Source: Nephrocerus scutellatus
Lineage: Eukaryota > Arthropoda > Insecta > Diptera > Pipunculidae
DNA: 64,000 bases
Direction of reading: 5' to 3'
Assembly (NCBI GenBank): GCA_947095585.1
Contig: OX352761.1
Coordinates: 141,762,277 to 141,826,276, forward strand
A model generated the notes under the pieces. The model had not been told where the DNA came from. It did no database searches and worked only from the letters and a program-made list of their open reading frames with translations. Below, one piece after another: positions 46,301 through 58,610 of the stretch; position 1 is the first letter of the stretch, and each line of letters opens with the position of its first letter. The translations under genes and the position numbers were made by a program.

Positions 46301-49300
46301 AATAAGGAAAACCAAGAGAATCAGGTAAACGCCATCAATGGCAACTTGAATGGGGACATGAAAATGGATGTCGTTGTGGACGCAGGAAATTCATCGCTGC
46401 CTTCATCGGAAGCAGCAGGATCGGTCTCTCCTCAACCACCAACACAATACCAACTAATGATGTGCACTGGCGATCCTAAAAACTGCATAGTGCACGACGA
46501 AAAGAATGCCGACCGTCAGCGTTGGGCCTACATCCATGAGCAGGAGGACATTGATGCTCTAATTGCATCATTAAATCCTTTGGGTGAGCGTGAATGTAGT
46601 CTCTTAGAACAGCTGCTCACAATGAAGCCATTCATAATAAATCATGTGAAAAAATGTCCAGCCGATATGCTCTCCCTGCTAGATCCAAAAAGCGTTGCAC
46701 GATTCAAAACTCAATTAATGAGTGACACAAACAAGAAGTACCACACATCCAATTTTGGTTACACTGAGAACAGTGATCTTAACGAGGTAATGTACTCAGC
46801 CCTCGTAAATCGGATTCTGCAATTTGAATTTGACATCACTTCTGGCGATCTTGGAAAATTAAAGGTAAAAAATCTAAAAAAGTGGCGCGAAGATATCCAA
46901 AACAACACCTATGACCCACAACTCACTATTCAGTATGGTAATAAAGTGGATGGAGGCGAAAGAATTGGAACGTATGCTACAAAGTCTTACACGGATCCAG
47001 GGGACAAACTTGGCGATATGACTGAAATCCGTTCAGATGATAGCGCCGATGAAGATATTCTGCTGCATGATTCTTCATTACTACGTACCTGCGTAAAAAA
47101 TCTGGGATCCGCCCTGCTGCAGATAGAACAGGGTATCGAGCCAAGGTTCCTGAAAGAGCCCTTTGGCACGCAGAAAGATACCAAGGATAAGGAGCGTATG
47201 GAGCAAATGATGGAGAAAGGCCGGGATCGTCTTAAACAGTGGGAGCTGTCACTAATGCACTCGACAAGCTATTCGCAGGTAAGAAGAAACAAATATTTAA
47301 CATTATTTCAGATATCTTATTATTCTTAAAACTGTTGCCCAACTACCACCTCTTTGTGATTACTTTTTAATTTATTATTATTTACGAAAATTAAAGTCTA
47401 ATTAGCAGCAGCCTCCACAACCAAAAGTTGTGGTTTTTTTAGGAAAATAAACTGCGAACTCTGTAATAACTTTAATGTAATTTTAAGACGTACATAAAGA
47501 AAACGAATTATTTTTCGAACATAGTACGAAATATTTGATGAGAAAGTTAATGACATTTGTATTTCTATTTTTTTAATTAAAAATTCATAAAATACTATAC
47601 TCTATAGTATTAATAAACCTATATAATTGCGTGCCTGAAGGGCGAAGGTTGTTAGGTCAAATTAATTTTTTCATTTTTTTTATAATGTACACGAGCTCCT
47701 TTTGGCGCGCGACATTAGTTTACAGAAAACCAATGGAATAGTGCACACGAACGCCCGCGACCAAAAAGGAGTCGGTATGGTCGTATGAACTGTTTTACCA
47801 GGCGACTTCCCTCCACGGCGCGCGAACCATAGAGCGTCATGAGGGGTACTGTTATATATCAGAATGAACACACGAGCTTCCAAATGGGAGCGCGTCATTT
47901 AAAATTCCTTATGCATTTTAAAATTTTCCGGTTATCTTAATATATAAAAATGAAACACTGTCTTTATGTCTGTTCACGCATAGCTCGAAGACCGCTCATC
48001 CGATATAGCTGGTAATACTATTGAGGAGGTCGACGTGGTGGTTGGCTTAACTCGAAGACCGCGCATTTTCATTTTTTTACATAAACTTATTGCCAAGGGA
48101 CAAGTCAGTGAATGACGCGCCGCGGCAATAAGTTGGGCTATACCCTTTATTAAAATTAAAATATTAATAATAATAGGGCTGTTATATGTGTTGAGGAAGG
48201 TGGGTCTTGAAGGGTCTTGATTATCAGGAGAGGGTAGTGTGGTGGGGGCAGCCAGACAATGCTGGGTATTTCAGCAAGTAATACATAAATTAAATGAAAA
48301 ATTTTAGGAAGGAAAATCATTGATTGATATTGAAAGGATGATTGTGGAGCCACGAGAAAAAACGGAATTGTGGGATATGCCACAAAAAATACAAAGATCA
48401 CCACAAAAATAAAACCCATAAAAATTTCGTGTAAATTCTCTAACCGGTTTAAAATTTGAAGAAAATCGGATTATTTAAAAAAATCACTCCAAAAAAATTT
48501 ACAAAAAGTTTTTTCCATCGGAGGTACACATGTGTACAAAATTTGAACACAATCGGGTCAATTTTTAAAAAAATAATATGGGCATCCCTCACCCCTCGGG
48601 CCGAAGGGCCCATAATTTTAATAGAAAGGGTTGTCATCGGATATACACATGTGTGCAAATTTTCAGTAAAATCGGGCTTTGGGAAGGGTTTTAAAAATTG
48701 ATCGCAAGATTCCACGACAAACAAACAAACACACAAACACACGGGCACGCGAAAGTAATACAGAGAATCTAAAAAAAGAATCATGGCTGGAAGTTTGCCG
48801 ATGTCTATTCGATCTAAAGAAAGTAAATTTAAATCGAAGGTGTTAAAAATATGGCTTAACACACCATTAACAGTAGTGGGGTCGAACACCGCCCCACTAA
48901 CAGCATATCCACGTGGTCTGGATGTTGCTTCAGCCAGCATGATCACAGAGCAGAGATACGCAAAATGTGCAGCAAACAGATTGGCTTTGTCTTTAGAGTT
49001 GACAACTGGAGTGTCATTATAAGTGAGCGTTGGAATTGACGACGTGGCTGTATTTTTGATTCTTTTCACGAATGACCAAACATTTTTACTACCTTTGGGT
49101 ATTGTAGTATTTTTTGCCTCAATTTTTGGTTGCAGGCGAATTCCATCCATCTTCCCTTGGTTTGATAGACTTATTCCTGAAAGGGATAAATCTATGTAGT
49201 GGATGTCTCACAATGGATTATCAACACATTGTCGCCAGTTTTATACCGTCACGACAAAATGAGTTAAATCACCAGAAGAAACAAACAAACAAACACAATC

Positions 49301-51366
49301 CGTTATTCAATTGCTAAAGAATTAGATCATCAAACTGCCACATGCAAAATATACGACAGTTATGTTTCACTAAGTTCTTTAGCTGCGCTGTTGAGGATGG
49401 GGTACACGGACACCACACACTGCACTTTGCACTTGATGACCGCGCGAGCCTTTATTTAAACAATAGCACCTATGTTTATTAAACATACACAAGTATTCAA
49501 CTATGCGCGTACTGAAGTGCGTGCACTCGACTACGAAATTGTCATAGAAAGTGTTGTGAGCAAAGTTTGAATACGTTTTAGGAAGTGAATTAAAAATTGT
49601 TCACAAGATTTTGGCAACCAGCTCGCCACAAACACAACACATCTGGACGCAAAGGTAATTTAGAATGTTCTGCTAAAGTGTACAGATCTCTGAGAGGCGA
49701 TCGCCGATTATTGGTTTTCTCAGATTGATTTTTGAATATGTTCCCACCCACATTCCAAAAATATTGATATTTTTGGGGATTCCAAAATCATCGAAATTAT
49801 TTTTAAAATGTTATAGTTCAGCTCAGTGATGCATGAAAACTTATATCAAAAAAGCAATGCCTGATGTTCATATTCTTTCTATATATAGGTGTTTTTGCAT
49901 TTAAATGTTCTGCACGATTCTATAATTTGGTCAAGATCTACCAACAAATCCAAATGTCAAATCTGCCGTCGTACAAATGATCCAGAAAAAATGCTACTTT
50001 GCGATAATTGCAACGGCGGAACACACATGTTTTGCATGAAACCTCAAATGAAGACAGTTCCCGATGGCAACTGGTATTGTCGGCGTTGCGTTACAAACTT
50101 GGGGCTTACCAATACAACTACCCCCACACAGGAAAAAGAGTCAAAACGGAAGCGTGCTTTTCTTCTCGACGATGAGGACACCCACAGCGAATCATCGACA
50201 TCGTCAAAAAACAAACGTAATAGTGGTAATCATAACAATAAACCAATACGATCGGCAGAAATCGAAGAAGAGTTAGGTGATGACAATGAAAACGACGAAG
50301 ATGATGATGACCGAGAGGTCGATGAGGAGAACGACCAGGAAAACGGCGATGACGGATGCGAACAATACGTTGACGAAGCGGATAGCAATGACGTCCAAAT
50401 GGATTCTGAGGATAATAATTTGGAAATGATCGATGGAGAGGAGAATATGCACACAACAGCAGACGACGAGGACGACCAGGATGAGTCAGTTTATTACCTG
50501 ATTATTTATTACACTTTCTATATATTACGTAGTTTATCTTTGCTTTTCTGTTTTTCATTTCAGAGACGATGATGTGTGCGTTGTTTGCTCGTATGATGGT
50601 GGTGAAATTACATGCTATCACTGTAACAAATCCTATCACTTAGATTGTGCCAATTTAAGAAGAACCCCGCGCTACAATTGGTCTTGCAACAAGTGCAAAC
50701 AGAGGGAAGAGAAGAAACGAAGAAGTAGAACAAATGGTAAAAAGAATTTAGCAAAGATTATTTTACCAATCAAAACTAAACTTTTTACTTTAGAAGCCTC
50801 CACCGATGACGACGAGGAGATAAATCAGGATCCTATCGCTAAGCGTTCCCGACTGTCACGTACATCAGCGCGCAATTCCCTGCCGAATGGAAATTCTGCC
50901 GCAGAACAAACCAACAACAACGGGCGTAGATCGCGTCGGACTGGCGACCACCTGCCACTCAACAGTTCGGTATTGTACGACCTGCTAGAAGATATTAACA
51001 AAAATGAAAATTCCTGGCCGTTCGTAAGACCTGTTTTACAATCAGAGGTACCTGATTACTATAAGATAATAAAGGACCCAATGGATTTCGCCAAAGTTAA
51101 ATCGAAACTGAATATGGGAGATTACCAGCTCAATGAGGAACTACTGAAAGATATTCAATTGATTTTTAGAAATTGTGACACCTACAACATGGAGGGCAAT
51201 GAGATTTATGAGTCAGTAATAGTATACTTATAGCAATAATTACATACTTTACAAAAAAAAATTTTTTCTTATCAGAGCTGGTTCCGCACTGGAAAAATTC
51301 ATAATTGATCGCTGTATGGAACTGCATTTACCCTTTCAGCCAAGCGACATGAATACCGCGTCATAG
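43307..51366 (+). CDS. Acf: Acf1, large subunit of ACF/CHRAC remodellers
   Basis: Acf1 (BAZ1A family) partners the ISWI ATPase in the nucleus to slide and space nucleosomes. Six exons in phase: 43307-43431, 44209-47278, 49889-50484, 50564-50736, 50794-51211, 51276-51366; 1490 residues, close to fly Acf1. In order: WAC domain from residue 1 (FHDNEEVFFCETT, EYFRHVMVINSTVWQCEATG), a long Lys/Glu coiled region, DDT domain about 348-420 (FIGECIMVLEFMHSFASIL), WHIM-type block LGMDRAYRKYYVFESIAGIF, two C4HC3 PHD fingers (about 1087-1131 and 1268-1308) separated by an acidic Asp/Glu tract, and a bromodomain (about 1372-1475) with PDYYKIIKDPMDF and the acetyl-lysine Asn in NCDTYN. The 57-bp intron between exons 4 and 5 is in frame and without stops, so it could be retained. 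AATAAA at 51676. Intron 2 (2.6 kb) holds transposon pieces. Confidence 0.94.
47936..48070 (+). mobile_element. Possible Helitron 5' end
   Basis: 'cttaatatataaaaatgaaa' followed by a segment with 'tcgaagaccgctcatccgat' resembles the opening of insect Helitrons, such as the one at 38880. No CTAG end was located. In Acf1 intron 2. Confidence 0.35.
48425..48775 (-). repeat. Dispersed ACACATGTGT-type repeat, copy E
   Basis: Minus-strand copy with two internal subrepeats, each with an acacatgtgt core next to 'atcgga' (48513-48545 and 48625-48665). It ends, on the minus strand, at the 'gattctctgtattactttcg' block that opens the plus-strand copies. In Acf1 intron 2. Confidence 0.7.
48784..49150 (-). 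mobile_element. LINE remnant (region before RT)
   Basis: The minus-strand frame contains SKNVWSFVKRIKNTATSSIP, then LTYNDTPVVNSKDKANLFAA, the linker typically found between endonuclease and RT in Jockey/CR1-like LINEs. The start of the copy E repeat truncates it. In Acf1 intron 2, antisense. Confidence 0.6.
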
Positions 51367-52570
51367 TCGTACAAACAATCATCAGTAGTTTGCAGTAATT
51401 TCCTGACACTGAAGCATTGCAGGACAAAGGAGTATGGAATGAAAAATGGATTTTCTTGTAATATATATTTATATTTCTTCTATAGTTTTACATATTAGTA
51501 TTTGAATGCATCCCCAGAGCTTAGAGAGAATTTTTTAAATTGGTGAAGCAAATCGACAGACGAACTTTTTGTTCGGTTTTGTATTGATAAATAAATTTAT
51601 TCGCTGAGTAGATAGGCATATGATTTATTAGCATTTTCTTTAGTAATTTACATTATTCCGCGTTTAAAATTGTGTAATAAAGTGAAACTTTAGTGAAAAT
51701 TATTCCAACATTTATTTTATTTTGCTAACTTGAATGTCATAGAAATAAAAGAAAAAAATGATGCAAAATTTGTTAGCTTAAGAGCGTGGCTACACAGGCC
51801 TGGGAATGAAAGTCATGCCAATGAACGTTGTGGCTACACTTATCGAAGCATTTGTGTGTTGTTTTGCCGTATAGCTTTCATGCTTGCGCCGAGTCACCTT
51901 TGTAATTGACTTCCGGTGGAATCCAGCTTTCTCTTTTCAACTCACTAAAACCTACCTGTTTCGCTGGACATGGCTGTCATTCCTATGCCTGTATAGCCAC
52001 GCTCTAACTTAATGGCTACCAGCAAATATCTAAACTTGCTATCTAGAATACTATGTATTTTCTATTATTGGGGCTTGTCGAAGTTTTTTTTATACACTAC
52101 ATAAAAGGAATTGTAATTCATGGTCGCTTATTTTTTTTAACTACATGAAAATGAAAAACAGAAATTCAATAAAATTGTAAGACTTACACATGTTTTTACG
52201 ATTATTATAAACTATTGCCGCAATTATAAATATTATTACAAATCTTTCAAGTTACATAGCATTAAGATACAATTAACCAAATAAGATAAGATAAAAGAAA
52301 CAATTTGCAAAAATATAATACATAGACACACCACAAAAAACACATTTTTAGCGAAAAGCAAAAAATACAGTTCTTATTCTTGCGATTGTAATCAGAGCGG
52401 GACGTTCACGTTATAAGTGAGCCTATGCAGCAGTCAGAGGCGTAAAACAATTGTGAGCAATCTGAGTCCGTAAATCGACCCCCCTTCCAGTTATTAAATT
52501 TGATAAATAGAAATAGAATAGATTAATACCACCAGCCGCGACCAGTGACCCTGTTTAAAATTCATTTTTA
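51367..52570. other. Acf1 3' UTR and downstream DNA
   Basis: Acf1 3' UTR to about 51700, with AATAAA at 51676-51681, then the MITE at 51782-52004, then AT-rich DNA without features. Confidence 0.6.
51782..52004. mobile_element. Harbinger-like MITE
   Basis: Terminal inverted repeats of about 38 bp: left GAGCGTGGCTACACAGGC..., right the complement of GAGCGTGGCTATACAGGC.... TAA directly flanks both ends (51779-51781 and 52005-52007), the TWA target-site duplication typical of PIF/Harbinger. Length 223 bp, no coding capacity. Confidence 0.85.
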
Positions 52571-53944
52571 CACTCCGCTTCAATTAATTACGACCACGTA
52601 CTATAATGATTTCGACTAAAAGTAAAAAAAAACATGCATTTAAAAGCCTCACTTGAGAAATCTCTCTAAAAAATACAAATTTCGTGGAAAAATAACTACC
52701 TTTGTTATTTATAGCTTAATAATTAATTTTTTATTAGATTTTGCAATGGGTGCTTCCTCCTTTCGCACAAATAACTTCAAAAATTCGTGAAGGCAGCGAA
52801 TCGTAGAGAGCTTTCAACTAATTTAGGATAATTTTATTGCAGGCCATTTATATAGCTGTTATTAGTTAGTTTATCTTCATACTGCTAACCTCCTCCATAC
52901 ACTTCTCTTGAAAGCCACCGCCACACTACATTTTCTATTATATACAAATCAGGAGAATCTGAATCATCTGTTATCCAGACTGCAATCCACCTTGCTTTAT
53001 GAACTGGAGCATTACCTTGCTGGTAAATCCGTTGCAGAGGAGCGAAAAGCTCTTTAAAATTTGGAAAAACATTTTCCAAGATAGCTTTGCACAAAAGTGC
53101 AGTCATTCTCGTGCTGGGAAAAACAAGTCAAAACAAGCCGTAGTTCGAAATGGTTCCCCAAACCATTACGCTACCCTGTCTGCTATAGTTTCTTTTTTAA
53201 ATATGTTTCCTCTTTCCTTAAATCATGGAAATAAAACTGATGCCCGTCAGGCATCAGTCGTCCGAAAATACAACCCGGTTTCATTCTTACTTCCATAACA
53301 TGTGGTTTTTGGCAAATTCCATTCGGTTTGCTTTGCATGATGCATTCTATGAAGGTTTCTTTTGGAGTTTTTTCAATTTAAGATGCTTAGCATTGTTAAT
53401 TACTCGTCGAACCGTTGATGGCCCGTTTTTCCGTGGGCATTGTAGCCTCTGCAAAGCGTTTTTTTTTATCTTTACCATAATTTTCAATATCATTGATAAA
53501 TGATACAATAACGGTTCTCCCTCTGCCTATTTTTTTCCGCTATTTAACGATTTGAGAATGCTTCTTCCTTCAAAACTGCGATCTTTGCTTTTTCGCCCTC
53601 TAAAAGTGTCCTTCTTTTACATATTTTCCTAAAATCATACTGTTTAATTTGATAAATTTAATTAAACATAATATATCAATAATAATTAACAAAGTTTTTT
53701 TTCACTTCACTACTGGTCGTAATCAAGTGACGCATTTAAATTGCATGTTTTTTGACTAGATTACGAATAACGAACAAAACGGAGGTAACGGTTTTATTGT
53801 TGTTATCTGTTTTACAGTTATTTCAAGGAGCAACAATGTATTCTCAAATGCATGTAAAAAATAATATTCTAATTGCAGGAATGTGGAAGTTATTGACATT
53901 TGAAATCAATATAATAGGTGGTCGTCATTAAGTGAAGCGGAGTG
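52571..53944 (-). mobile_element. Tc1-like transposon, decayed
   Basis: TIRs: left CACTCCGCTTCAATTAATTA..., right the complement of CACTCCGCTTCACTTAATGA..., flanked by TA on both sides. The 1374-bp element has a minus-strand transposase with many stops; recognisable are QQGNAPVHKARW and SDSPDLYIIENVVWRWLSRE, the region around the last catalytic residues of Tc1-like enzymes, though the usual QQDNAPVH Asp is Gly here. Confidence 0.85.
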
Positions 53945-54426
53945 TATATCAACGCTATTCAGCACCTAAAACATAGCTGAATTCAGCAAAATGATACCAC
54001 CTGAGCCAAAACAACTGCAACCTCTGTACTGGCAAAAGCACAAACGTAAAATGCTTGGAAGAGATGACACATTGAAAAGCCCCTTGCCACGCGAATAGAT
54101 TTTTAATAACGTGATTCCGAACAAATTCTGATGTAATTGGATTTTCAATGTCATGTTAAACCACAGTAATTTAAGAAAACAACCCCAATCTGATTTAAGC
54201 GCCAACTAATGACGACTTTTCAGTCATTTGACATTTTAATTAAAAATAGTTAACATCAAATGCATATGTGTTTATGGACTTATTGTGTATTAATAAAACT
54301 AAAAGTCCGGACTGATTACGAAATAGAATAAAACAATTAGAAAAAAAATATGCACTACTACTGTCACAGATAGAAATACTACATTGCAATATTAGAGCAT
54401 TTATCTTCAATCCTATATTTTCCATA

Positions 54427-55643
54427 TTAATCGCTATCAGACCCATCGACGAATTTCTTACGGTAATTACGTCGCACCTTTGCCACCTTCTGATAAAACA
54501 AATTTATCGCCATTTTGTTCTTGTTAATATTTTCATCGCAAGGCGAAGAGAGAATTAAATTGCTATTGCCGCTGCTACTGCTGCTTAGATGTCCGATGCG
54601 ACTTTGGCTGCTTTCGTGGCTGGTGCTGGTGTGACTACAACTAGGAGTTGTGGTAGTTTCACTAATTCCGCTGTCTGGAGTCTGAAGTAAGCGACGAGGA
54701 TGCAAAGAGGTTGTAGCATTTTGCGAATCGAAATCTGTGTTGGCGTTGCTGCTGCTTTCAAGGAAGCTTTGAGTAATATTGTAATTATTATCAGCACTGT
54801 GATTTGAATTATTATTATAGTTATTATTGTTGCTATTTTTGCTTTTATTATTATTGCTATTTGGACTGTTGGCGTTTACAACATGCCCGTGCGTGGGGTG
54901 CTCATTGTCTGTGCTCATTTGTTCAGTCAAATTGTGGTGGGTGTTGTTATTGATAAAGTGATTACTGCTGTTGCTGTTGCTACTAGTTGAGGGAAGATTA
55001 TGAGCTTCTGATGTGTTGTTTCCAGCTGTTATGGCTTCATCTTCTGAGTTACTTGAAGTTGGAACGCTGCAGTATTCGGCCATCGGGATAAGTCGTCTTC
55101 GTTTTGACAACGATGAAATTTCGTTACTGCTTCGAGATGTACTATTTCTTCTATCACTCGGCGTAGCTTGACTAATTCCTTGCCGGGAGTAACGATTCAG
55201 GTTTGATGCAAATCGCCTGGAGTATATTTCGAATTCGATGTGGGCTCGTCTACGATCGTTGTCGCTGCTGTTACTGCTAGTGTCGGCATTATCGCTGTTA
55301 AGATGTGTTTCTAAATATGTTTGGCTTTCTGCTGTAATTTGAATTGGCTGCAAAAGAGATGCATTAGTGATCGATAGGGCGGAAGGATATTGAGTGCGCT
55401 GTATAAAAGGCACTACAGCGCCAGAAGAAGATGGGGTAGTGACGCTACACAAAATACTGCTATTTGACGATGCCAGCACTGTGGCATCATTTGCTCGTCG
55501 AACACCATTCAGTTTTTTCGTTGGCTGTATAGAGGGGTCAATAACAATTTCGTCTGGTTTATGAGAGCGTTCGTTCGACTCATCTTCATCATCTTCATCC
55601 GAATCATTGAATATCTGCTGCTGACGCAAGCGTATGATGTCAT
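54427..55643 (-). CDS. Last exon of a Ser/Asn-rich protein, partial
   Basis: A single minus-strand exon encoding 404 residues plus stop. It enters in phase 1 after a good acceptor (ttattttgcag), so earlier exons must exist at higher coordinates; I could not find them before the window ends, and transposons fill that space. The exon begins DDIIRLRQQQIF and an acidic run (NDSDEDDEDESNE), then a Ser/Thr-rich part, a basic island (RRAHIEFEIYSRRFASNLNR, SLSKRRRLIP), a long Asn/Ser homopolymer-like region, and a conserved-looking C-terminus (INLFYQKVAKVRRNYRKKFV) ending DGSDSD. The acidic start and basic ends suggest a nuclear protein, perhaps the tail of a WD40 or ubiquitin-ligase substrate receptor; that is a guess. 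If translation began at the internal Met upstream of the acceptor, a 412-residue protein would result, but the splice site makes that unlikely. Confidence 0.75.
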
Positions 55644-55792
55644 CTGCAAAATAAAGCGCGGACAAAGAATAATGTAATAATAACTGATTAAGTGTGTCTT
55701 AAGTTAATTTTTCTTTCTGATAAAGATTAATATATCTTGAAGTAGCGAAATAGCTAAAAAAAAAAAAAAAACAAAAAAAAAAATCTAGAGGG
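55644..55792. other. Intron with long A runs
   Basis: Intron sequence upstream of the exon at 54427, with A runs of 18 and 11 at about 55755-55783, next to the mariner end. Confidence 0.5.
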
Positions 55793-56644
55793 CGAGGGTT
55801 GTCCTAAAAGTACCCGACCTGACAAAGAAATCAAACAATTTGGGAAAAAATATCTTTACTTCTCTACATAGTCACCTTTTAGTTCGATACACTTTTCCCA
55901 GCGATCTTCAATAGCATCGATACACTTTTTATAGTGCGAATCGTCGAGCTCTTTAAAATACCCATCAACCGCAGACTCCACCTCTCGATTGTTGGCAAAT
56001 CTTTTACCACCGAGCCATTTTTTCAAGTTCGGAAACAGAAAATAATCTGGGTGGGCTAAATCTGGAGAAAAGGGTACATGAGGAAGCAATTCGAGCTTTG
56101 ACTCTTTGATTTTTGCCATCACGATGACGGATGTGTGAACTGGTGCATTGTCTTGATGAAACAAAACTTCGCCAAATGCAGCCTTTTTTCTTGACCTAAT
56201 CTTTCAAACGCTGGAATAAGTTCGCATAATACACGCCGTTGATTATTTTCTGAAGATAATCAATAAGAACTATCCCACGCGCATCCCAAAAAACTGAAGC
56301 CATGACCTTGCCAGCAAAAGGAACTGTCTTCGCCTTTTTTGGGACCAATTCTCCCCTTTCAGTGTATTGTTTTGACTGTTCCTTCGTCTCCGGTTTGAAG
56401 TGATGGACCCATGTTTCATCCATGGTTATGAATAGACGCAAAAACTTCTGTCTATGGGTGTGACACTTAGCCAAACACTCGAATGAAACATCTGCACGAC
56501 GCTGTTTTTGTTCCATTGTGAGTAATCGCCGCAACTATCTTGCGCACAGCTTTAAGCTTTGTAAGGTTTGTAACTTTCTACCACAGTCATTCTTTTTAAA
56601 CAACAACCGCTATCCATACGACAGGTCGGGAACTTTTACCCTCG
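55793..56644 (-). mobile_element. mariner transposon, internally deleted
   Basis: TIRs: left CGAGGGTTGTCCTAAAAGTA..., right the complement of CGAGGGTAAAAGTTCCCGAC.... The minus-strand transposase has two blocks: 56534-56196 with TMDETWVHHFKPETKEQSKQ and GKVMASVFWDARGIVLIDYL, and 56164-55856 with FHQDNAPVHTS and FSPDLAHPDYFLFPNLKKWL. These hold the three catalytic aspartates of mariners. A frameshift separates the blocks and the N-terminal DNA-binding part is gone. Length ~850 bp versus ~1.3 kb for a full mariner. Confidence 0.88.
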
Positions 56645-57395
56645 TATATCAGAAAAGATACCAAAGCAAATTTTGAACTTGGAATGTTTTCTGAAAAATG
56701 GCATTTGAATACAATAAGCTTGATGCTATTACTCTTATGAGTCCAACATACATTCTGCTTGTTCTAAGAATATATTTCATCGGAAGCGCAGCGAATATGT
56801 TTTTTCCTGTACAGCTATTTATATATAATATAATGTACCCTCTTTTCTGACGTTTCTCTTCTGTTACTGCTTATATTCTGAAGGTCAAATCAATACAGTG
56901 TTTGATAAGCAAGCAAATGAGTCCAATAGTCAATTGGTTTTCTCTAGCAAATACTGAAATCACACTCGTGCACATTTTTTGGAAAAAGGTTGCTTTGTTA
57001 TCTGTGACAGCAGTTTTAGTGACTAAAAATGTAAAGATTTCACAGCAGCCACAGCGAACAAAAAAAATCTATAAGATTGAAAACCTGTATGTATGTATCT
57101 ATGTCTTTTATGTTTCCATACCGTTCATCCGATAGCATGCAAAATTTGTAAAGGGGTTTTATACCATAATGAGAATTTTGTAAATGTCTCAATGTTTTTA
57201 TAAATTTTTTTCTGAGTAAATCGATAACGATAGCGCTGACTGGGGTTAGGTAAGTTGAGAAGATTTCCATGAGTTTTTGAAGTGAAACTTTTTTACGCAG
57301 GGGCAACAATTTTCACAGCTCTGTTGTACACATTGGTTACACTGCTATTCACTTTTGGTAATTGTTAATTTTATGCCTCGTTTTCTATAGTTATA
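56645..57395. other. No feature recognised
   Basis: AT-rich DNA between two transposons. Short frames on both strands show no motif. Possible intron of the gene whose last exon is at 54427. Confidence 0.5.
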
Positions 57396-58336
57396 AAGGG
57401 TGATCAGATTGGAGGTACTTTTTCCAATAGGATTTTTTGACATGTCACGCGTGACTACTGTCAAACTAAATACATAATTTTATTCAGTATTCATTGACAT
57501 TTCATCATGGAAAGACTAACGCCTGAACAACGTTTACAAATCGTACAGTTTTATTACAAAAATCGACGCTCTGTGAAAAGTGTTCATCGCGCGCTCAGGC
57601 CAACTTATGGTGTTCAGCGATGAGGCCCATTTTTGGCTTAATGGCTTCGTCAATAAGCAAAATTGCCGTATTTTGGCTGAAGAGCAACCCGAAGCCATTC
57701 ACGAACTGCCATTACATCCATTGAAAACTACCGCTTGGTGCGGCCTACAGGCTGGAGAAATCATCGGACCATATTTCTTCAAAGACGAGGCTGGTGCCAA
57801 TGTAACAGTGCATGGCGAACGCTATCACGCCATGATAAACGTCTTTTTGTTGCCGGAAATTGAAGCCCGTGATCTCCACGACATTTGGTTCCAACAAGAC
57901 GGCGTTACATCTCATACAGCCCGTGACACAATGGATTTACTGCGTCCTCGTTTCGGTGAGCAATTGATCTCTCGTGTCGGACCGGTGGATTGGCCACCAA
58001 GATCGTGTGATATCACACCTTTGTACTTTTTTTGTGGGGGTATGTAAAGTCTAAATGTTTTGTGGATAAACCAGCTACGATTGAGGCATTGGAAGCCAAC
58101 ATCACTCAAGTTATTCGCGAGATACCGACCGAAGTCCTCGAGCGAGTCGTTCAAAATTAGTGTTTTCGGATGGCCGAATTATGGCGCAGTTGCGGCCAAC
58201 ATTTGAAAGGGATTATCTTCAAAAAATAAATGTCATAAATGGTTCTAAACTAAAATAAAAAAGATTGCCCAATCAATTTGAATGTTTGTTGTTTTATTTC
58301 AATTTAAAATCCGATACCTCTAAATTGATCACCCTT
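57396..58336 (+). mobile_element. IS630/Tc1/mariner element, internally deleted
   Basis: TIRs AAGGGTGATCAGATTGGAGG and the complement of AAGGGTGATCAATTTAGAGG, with TA on both sides; 941 bp. A plus-strand start, MERLTPEQRLQIVQFYYKNR (57507), runs to about 57597 and joins, out of frame, the C-terminal half: VFSDEAHFWLNGFVNKQNCR, WCGLQAGEIIGPYFF, DIWFQQDGVTSHTARD, DWPPRSCDITPL, then a further frameshift into the final ~45 residues. The deletion removes roughly the middle third of the transposase. Same broad family as the element at 20990. Confidence 0.85.
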
Positions 58337-58346
58337 TACTTTATAT

Positions 58347-58578
58347 GACATTTGTGAAAAATAGTCGTGGTAGCCATATGCCAGAAATTGTGTTTAAATG
58401 TTAAATGCCAAAATGCCGGGTGTTTTTTTAAGAGGTTGCCGATTTTTTTTTTGAATAAAACACATATAAAATTATGAAATGACCAAAATTTTTTTTTATT
58501 TGGTAGATAATTTTTTGGCATTTAACATTTAAACACAATTTCTGGCATATGGCTACCACGAATATTTTTCACAAATGT

Positions 58579-58579
<1 letters not shown>
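58347..58579. repeat. Long inverted repeat (foldback)
   Basis: Arm 58347-58413 is the near-perfect complement of 58513-58579 (67 bp; 'ctggcatatggctaccacg' in the right arm), differing mainly at a 1-bp gap near 'aatagtcg'. A 99-bp spacer separates them. It starts 8 bp from the end of the DDE element. A run of 30 T follows at 58581-58610. Confidence 0.88.

Positions 58580-58610
<31 letters not shown>

Noticed and set aside
47680..47898. 72-codon minus-strand frame in Acf1 intron 2
   Set aside because: No domain or splice support; lies in an intron of repeat debris.
50118..50456. Minus-strand frames opposite Acf1 exon 3
   Set aside because: Shadow of the acidic Asp/Glu coding tract.
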